The position numbers and the translations under genes were made by a program. Below the pieces are notes generated by a model. It was not told the DNA's origin and searched no databases. It saw only the letters and a program-made list of their open reading frames with translations. This document shows positions 60,131 to 64,000 of a stretch of 64,000 nucleotides of DNA, in pieces. Positions within the stretch are counted from its first letter, which is position 1, and the number at the start of each line of letters is the position of its first letter. Source of the stretch: Hemerocallis citrina (lineage: Eukaryota > Streptophyta > Magnoliopsida > Asparagales > Asphodelaceae); assembly GCA_017893485.1 (NCBI GenBank), contig CM030368.1, positions 176,758,504 to 176,822,503 of the forward strand. The letters run 5' to 3'.

Positions 60131-60301
60131 TGGTTCAGATCAATTACACGTTTGTACATCTCTCCCGATACAGAACTACCTGCTGGTGTTCAACGAGTAA
60201 TTGATGAGAGGGAGATTGAACCACCAGCCACCTATTCTAGTTTGGAACCCATGTTCCAACCGAATGAAGGGATTCGGGGCACAAATGCAGCAAAAAACCC
60301 A
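60131..60301 (+). pseudogene. PMD gene, continuation after the in-frame stop
   Basis: The frame of exon 2 continues with WFRSITRLYISPD, a usual part of PMD proteins, up to the solo LTR. The last part has a probable frameshift in the A run near 60291. Confidence 0.7.
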
Positions 60302-61740
60302 TGTTCCAATTCCTAACCCTAGGATCTGTGTACAAGACATGGCTGATCATGGAAAAAAAACGAAATTTTACCTTTTAGGAGCTTTACGAAGGCTGAAAGA
60401 TGGAGGTCCTGTTACACAATCACCACGCAACCCTTGTAGCAAGATTCGCGTCTCTAAAGCAGTCTACACGAACGTCCGATCGTCCAACGATCAAGGGAGC
60501 CGGTACTAGCCAATGAAGCTTGCCTCTATCTCTCTCTCTCTCTTGCCTCTCAACAATTGGAGCGGCTAGGGTTTTCTATGGAAAACGAAGTTGCCAAAAG
60601 ATCAAAATAAACCAATACATCTCTATGTATTTATAAGAGAGAATGAGGTGGGCTTAACCGTAATCAGTTTGGCTTCTGCTAAGACCAATCTGATTTGGTT
60701 TTATCATTTAAATTTGAATTATATTTTAATTAATTAAGTCCAACTCAATTAATTAAATAACTAATTTCGAATCATTTAATTTAAATTCCGAATTTAAATT
60801 AAAACTCCTTTTAAACGTTCTAAGTGTGTGACCCTTTAGGTTATTATTACGTTGGCAATAATTTTATTATCTAATAATAAAATTATAAACAATGAGCGGT
60901 ATCTAGTAATACATCATTGTTACCCAAGTAATAATAATAATTGGTGATTCAATTAAACCTTTCGTGACTAATGTCTCCATGTAATATAATCCTTTTAACC
61001 TTGATATTATAGATTAAACTAGAGGCATGGTTCGTGTCATCCTCTTAATAATTTAATCTTTATTTTTTTGATCGATGAGTAGACTATTCAAACAAATCAA
61101 TATTTGAGCATGGCCATGCATTTCATAGTCTCACTCAAACAAGAGGCCGATAATATCGCTCCTAAAATTAGGAGGGTTAAATTCCATCTAGATCATTCAC
61201 ATTTCTCACACGATTCATAATGAACCCAATACTATCTTTATCATTACCCGATTAAAGATAACTTTTGATAGAATCAAAGTACATTAATTCTCGTGTAGAA
61301 ATATAATGATTTCAGGTCAGAGGACCATTACACCATTATCACAGTGAGATTACTTATGACACTTGTTTATTTATTCCATGTTGAATCTCACAGTGGGTCT
61401 GTCCAGTACAATGTACTCTTACATTTACCTATGTATTGATTTTAGTATCTCTATACTAATGACCCATGAGAGGTGGTCATCAATCAATCAACACACTAGT
61501 CTCAATGTATTATTACTGTCCTAATAATAATAATACTCGACTAGGGACATTTAAGATTATTATACTATATATGATCTCATGTTCATATAGTTCATATTAA
61601 TAATCTAAGGACATTTATCATGCTAACATTTATAACGCAGTAAATACGAAGCATAATAAATTATTAATATAATCAAATAGAACATAATGTCAATAATACT
61701 GATTACATAATATCATTGTATTGCCTCTAGGGCACCTACA
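60302..61740 (-). mobile_element. Ty1/copia (SIRE/Maximus-like) solo LTR in the PMD gene
   Basis: On the minus strand it starts TGTAGGTGCCCTAGAGGCAA (61740) and ends GAATTGGAACA (60302), about 1.44 kb. The start is typical of SIRE-like copia LTRs. No coding, PBS or second LTR. No clear TSD: ACCCA on the left, CTAAC on the right. CTAAC also occurs inside the left end at 60314, so the left boundary may lie there. Confidence 0.75.
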
Positions 61741-62304
61741 CTAACACCGAAGGCCTTAGCTATACGTACAGTGGTAAGTATAATCTTCAAATTTCTTTGA
61801 ATGTTCGTTATATTTAAAGTTATTGAATTGTTTACTTTTCCGAATCTGTATAATTTTTTTTTTTTGTGTTTTTTGTTTTAGATTGATAATACGATGGACA
61901 TGGCAAAAGAATGCGCGGACGTAATCAAAAGTAATGCGGGCATGGCTATGAAGAGGTTCGCTCAGAGGATGCTCTCTTCATGCCGTACCAATTTTGATGT
62001 TTTGGGAGAGGCTGAACATTTGGATAGATCATTAAGGTCACTGAGAAGGCGACGTAAGAGCGTGAGGGGTAGGCCAGCTGTATTGATGGGGCAACAACAA
62101 GAACGTGAACTCAGAGAACAACAAGCTACATCTTCACATACATCTCAAGAACAAGAGCAACAAGATGAGAATGAAGAGAAGGTTGTTGGAGGCGTACAAG
62201 AGGAGGGAGGAGAAGAAGAAATCCATGAGTCTTCATCCCTGCTCCGGCGACGAAATCCTGCTCGAAAGAGGCGAGCACTACAACCATACACGCTCGGTTC
62301 TTAG
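61741..62304 (+). CDS. PMD gene, 3' exons (C-terminal region)
   Basis: A short exon (61741-61773) ends before GTAAGT; a GT-AG intron (61774-61881) follows; the last exon (61882-62304, stop TAG... frame ends LQPYTLGS) codes a basic helical part (MDMAKECADVIKSNAGMAMK, then RSLRRRRKS), a Gln/Glu-rich stretch and a basic end (RRRNPARKRR). Such charged low-complexity ends are common after the PMD. The exons are separated from exon 2 by the solo LTR, so a full-length product would need that insert removed from the transcript. Confidence 0.7.
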
Positions 62305-62582
62305 CTAATACCGTATAGAATTTGTTTGTTGTAGTAATGTTTATTTTTTTTGGTTTTTTCCTGTTGTAACTTAATATGTGGTAATTGTTTTTCGTAAGTT
62401 TAAGTGTAGTTGATGTTGTTGTTATTAACTGCTAATAGTCAATTTTGTTGGTGATTTTGGTGGCCGTGCGTATAAATTTATTTGGAGAGTGTAGGTGATG
62501 GGAAAGTGTTTGCAAATTGGGAAAAATTCAAGTGTGGCAGCTGTAGCTGCTGTGTCGAATTGTAGATAAATTTTTTTTTTAA
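62305..62582. other. Probable 3' region of the PMD gene
   Basis: T-rich sequence without a gene. No clear poly(A) signal beyond AT-rich words. Confidence 0.4.
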
Positions 62583-63455
62583 AACCTAGGCTGTTGTCTC
62601 CAATAACGGCCTAGGTTAGTTGTTGAAATTTTTATTTTCATCAATAAAATACAGAGAGCAAGACCCCTATATTTCTTATACCTTAAGCCGTTGTCTCCAA
62701 CAACGGCCTAGGTAATAGGCAAGAAGTTAAACAATTTGGGGTGCTCTCTGCTTGTTGGAGTTAAATACAGCAACAAGTCAGAAAGCAAGACCCCATATTT
62801 TTTATACCTTAGGCTGTTGCTTCCAACAACGGCCTAGGTAGTAGGTCAAAAGTTGAACATATTAGGCTGCTCTCTGACTTGTTGGAGTTAAAAACAGCAA
62901 CAAGTCGCAGAGAGCAAGACCCCTATATTTTGTATACCTTAGGCCGTTGTCTCCAACAACGGCCTAGGTAATAGGCAAGAAGTTGAACAATTTAGGGTGC
63001 TCTCTGACTTGTTGGAGTTAAATACACAAACAAGTCACAGAGAGCAAGACCCCTATATTTTGTATACCTTAGGTCGTTGTCTCCAACAACGGCCTAGGTA
63101 ATAGGCAAGAAGTCACAGAGAGCAAGACCCCTATATTTTGTATACCTTAGGTCATTGTCTCCAACAACGGCCTAGGTAATAGGCAAGAAGTTGAACAATT
63201 TGGGGTGCTCTCTGACTTGTTGGAGTTAAATATAGCAACAAGTCAGAGAGCAAGACCCCATATTTTTATACGTTAGGCCGTTGCTTCCAACAACAGCCTA
63301 GGTAGTAGGTCAAAAGTTGAACATATTGGGCTGCTCTCTGAATTGTTGGAGTTAAAAACAACAACGAGTCACAGAGAGCAAGATCCCTATATTTTGTATA
63401 CCTTAGGCCGTTGTCTCCAACAACGGCCTAAGTAGTAGGTCAAAAGTTGACTTTT
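62583..63455. repeat. ~128-bp tandem repeat with two hairpins per unit, eight copies
   Basis: The palindrome CCTTAGGCCGTTG-loop-CAACGGCCTAGG occurs near 62585, 62685, 62807, 62935, 63067, 63145, 63272 and 63401. Between most copies lies a second one, CTCTCTGACTTGTTG-loop-CAACAAGTC(A)CAGAGAG. Two sub-types alternate ('aataggcaagaag' and 'gtaggtcaaaag'). The copy at 63067 is short (78 bp), its second hairpin having lost one arm and the loop. Confidence 0.93.
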
Positions 63456-63728
63456 CTGCTTTTTACAATTTTCTCTTTATCCTTTACGAACAGTCTCTGT
63501 GGAACTTTATACAAAAGATAGATGATCTATGCTTGTATATCGTTTATATATTTTTTTTTTTCATTTTTTACACCTAACCAACCAACATATAATCACGATG
63601 GTTAAATATTTATAGAAAATACCAGAAAATATAACATAATCTTGTCATTTGTAAAAAACATTTTATTAAATATATTCTTATCACTAAAATGTAAATTCTT
63701 CTGCATAGCGTACACCTATCCGGTTATT
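63456..63728. other. AT-rich sequence, nothing recognised
   Basis: No reading frame, repeat or site that I can support. Confidence 0.5.
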
Positions 63729-63873
63729 GGTTAGGGTTAGGGTTAGGGTTAGGGTTAGGGTTAAGGTTAGGGTTAGTGTATTAAGTTGGGTTAGTGTTAA
63801 CGGGGGTTAAGGGTAGGATAAGGGTAAGCAGGGGTTAGGGGTAGGGTTAGGGTTATTGTAGGGTTAGGGTTAT
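63729..63873. repeat. Degenerate telomere-like TTAGGG repeats
   Basis: GGTTAGGGTTAGGG words (six-base TTAGGG type) decay rightwards into variants with TTAAGG, TTAGTG and GGGGTTA, then return. The common plant unit is seven bases, TTTAGGG, and is not seen. The array is internal in the window, not a chromosome end. Confidence 0.9.
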
Positions 63874-64000
63874 TGCAAGAAATACATTTGCGGTAAGAGC
63901 TTGTTTTGGGTTATCATTAATTAGGTTAATATTTGTAGTTGAGAGTTGATAGGTAATAAGTTTTCAGTAAAAAGTTTACAGATATTTAAGTTCTATCAAT
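63874..64000. other. Window end, nothing recognised
   Basis: AT-rich single-copy-like sequence with no feature. Confidence 0.5.

Noticed and set aside
62583..63455. CRISPR-like array
   Set aside because: Units are direct repeats without unique spacers, each unit is palindromic throughout, and the context is a plant genome.
63729..63873. A true chromosome end
   Set aside because: The array is short, degenerate and continues into ordinary sequence.

Overview
The window looks like a stretch of a large, repeat-rich flowering-plant nuclear genome. It has long LTR retrotransposons of the Ty3/gypsy Tekay (chromovirus) and Tat types, a Ty1/copia gag fragment, TRIM elements, MITEs, a nuclear copy of plastid ndhD and one plant mobile domain (PMD) gene. 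I cannot name the species. Almost all protein-coding traces are decayed transposon genes; the only host-like gene is the PMD gene at the right end. No rRNA, complete tRNA or CRISPR feature was seen.

Layout. 1-2108 is the 3' part of a long LTR of a family I call type II, split by a 1.2 kb minus-strand TRIM (480-1685). 2109-3264 and 16495-17767 are one older stretch, split by a 13.2 kb Tekay-type element (3265-16494, TSD TTGAG). That element lacks gag and is itself split by a type II solo LTR (8574-12596). From about 17.6 to 35.5 kb lies a minus-strand Tat-type element, read right to left as 5' LTR, PBS, gag, protease, RT, RNase H, second RNase H, integrase and a tandem-repeat 3' region. It is interrupted by three solo LTRs (17768-21754 minus, 24339-27779, 27789-31564). 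One carries a plastid ndhD fragment and another a palindromic MITE. 35.5-39.3 kb is poorly recognised, with a hAT-like nonautonomous element and a ~160-bp tandem repeat. 39.3-40.5 kb holds a copia gag fragment.

40545-56552 is a nonautonomous LTR element (LARD-like) with a 2.6 kb internal region that has no pol. Its 5' LTR contains a solo LTR (40926-49872, TSD GAATA), which contains a minus-strand solo LTR (42084-47338, TSD TTTGC), which contains a tandem TRIM array with four LTRs (42663-44453, TSD TCAAG). The internal region has 27 bases matching the 5' end of initiator tRNA-Met.

The 3' LTR of that element stops at a (TA)n tract holding a 160-bp MITE. From there to the window end the character changes: a cluster of perfect hairpins, a pyrimidine-rich leader, an intron filled by a 341-bp palindromic tandem repeat, the PMD gene (in-frame stop, plus a copia solo LTR in its 3' part), eight ~128-bp units with two hairpins each, and degenerate TTAGGG repeats. 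The palindrome core GGCCGTTGTT/AACAACGGCC recurs in the MITE, in the hairpins upstream of the gene and in the array downstream. This hairpin-flanked PMD gene is the best candidate here for something undescribed.

Boundaries, TSDs and repeat periods were read by eye. Family names rest on remembered motifs, not on database searches.
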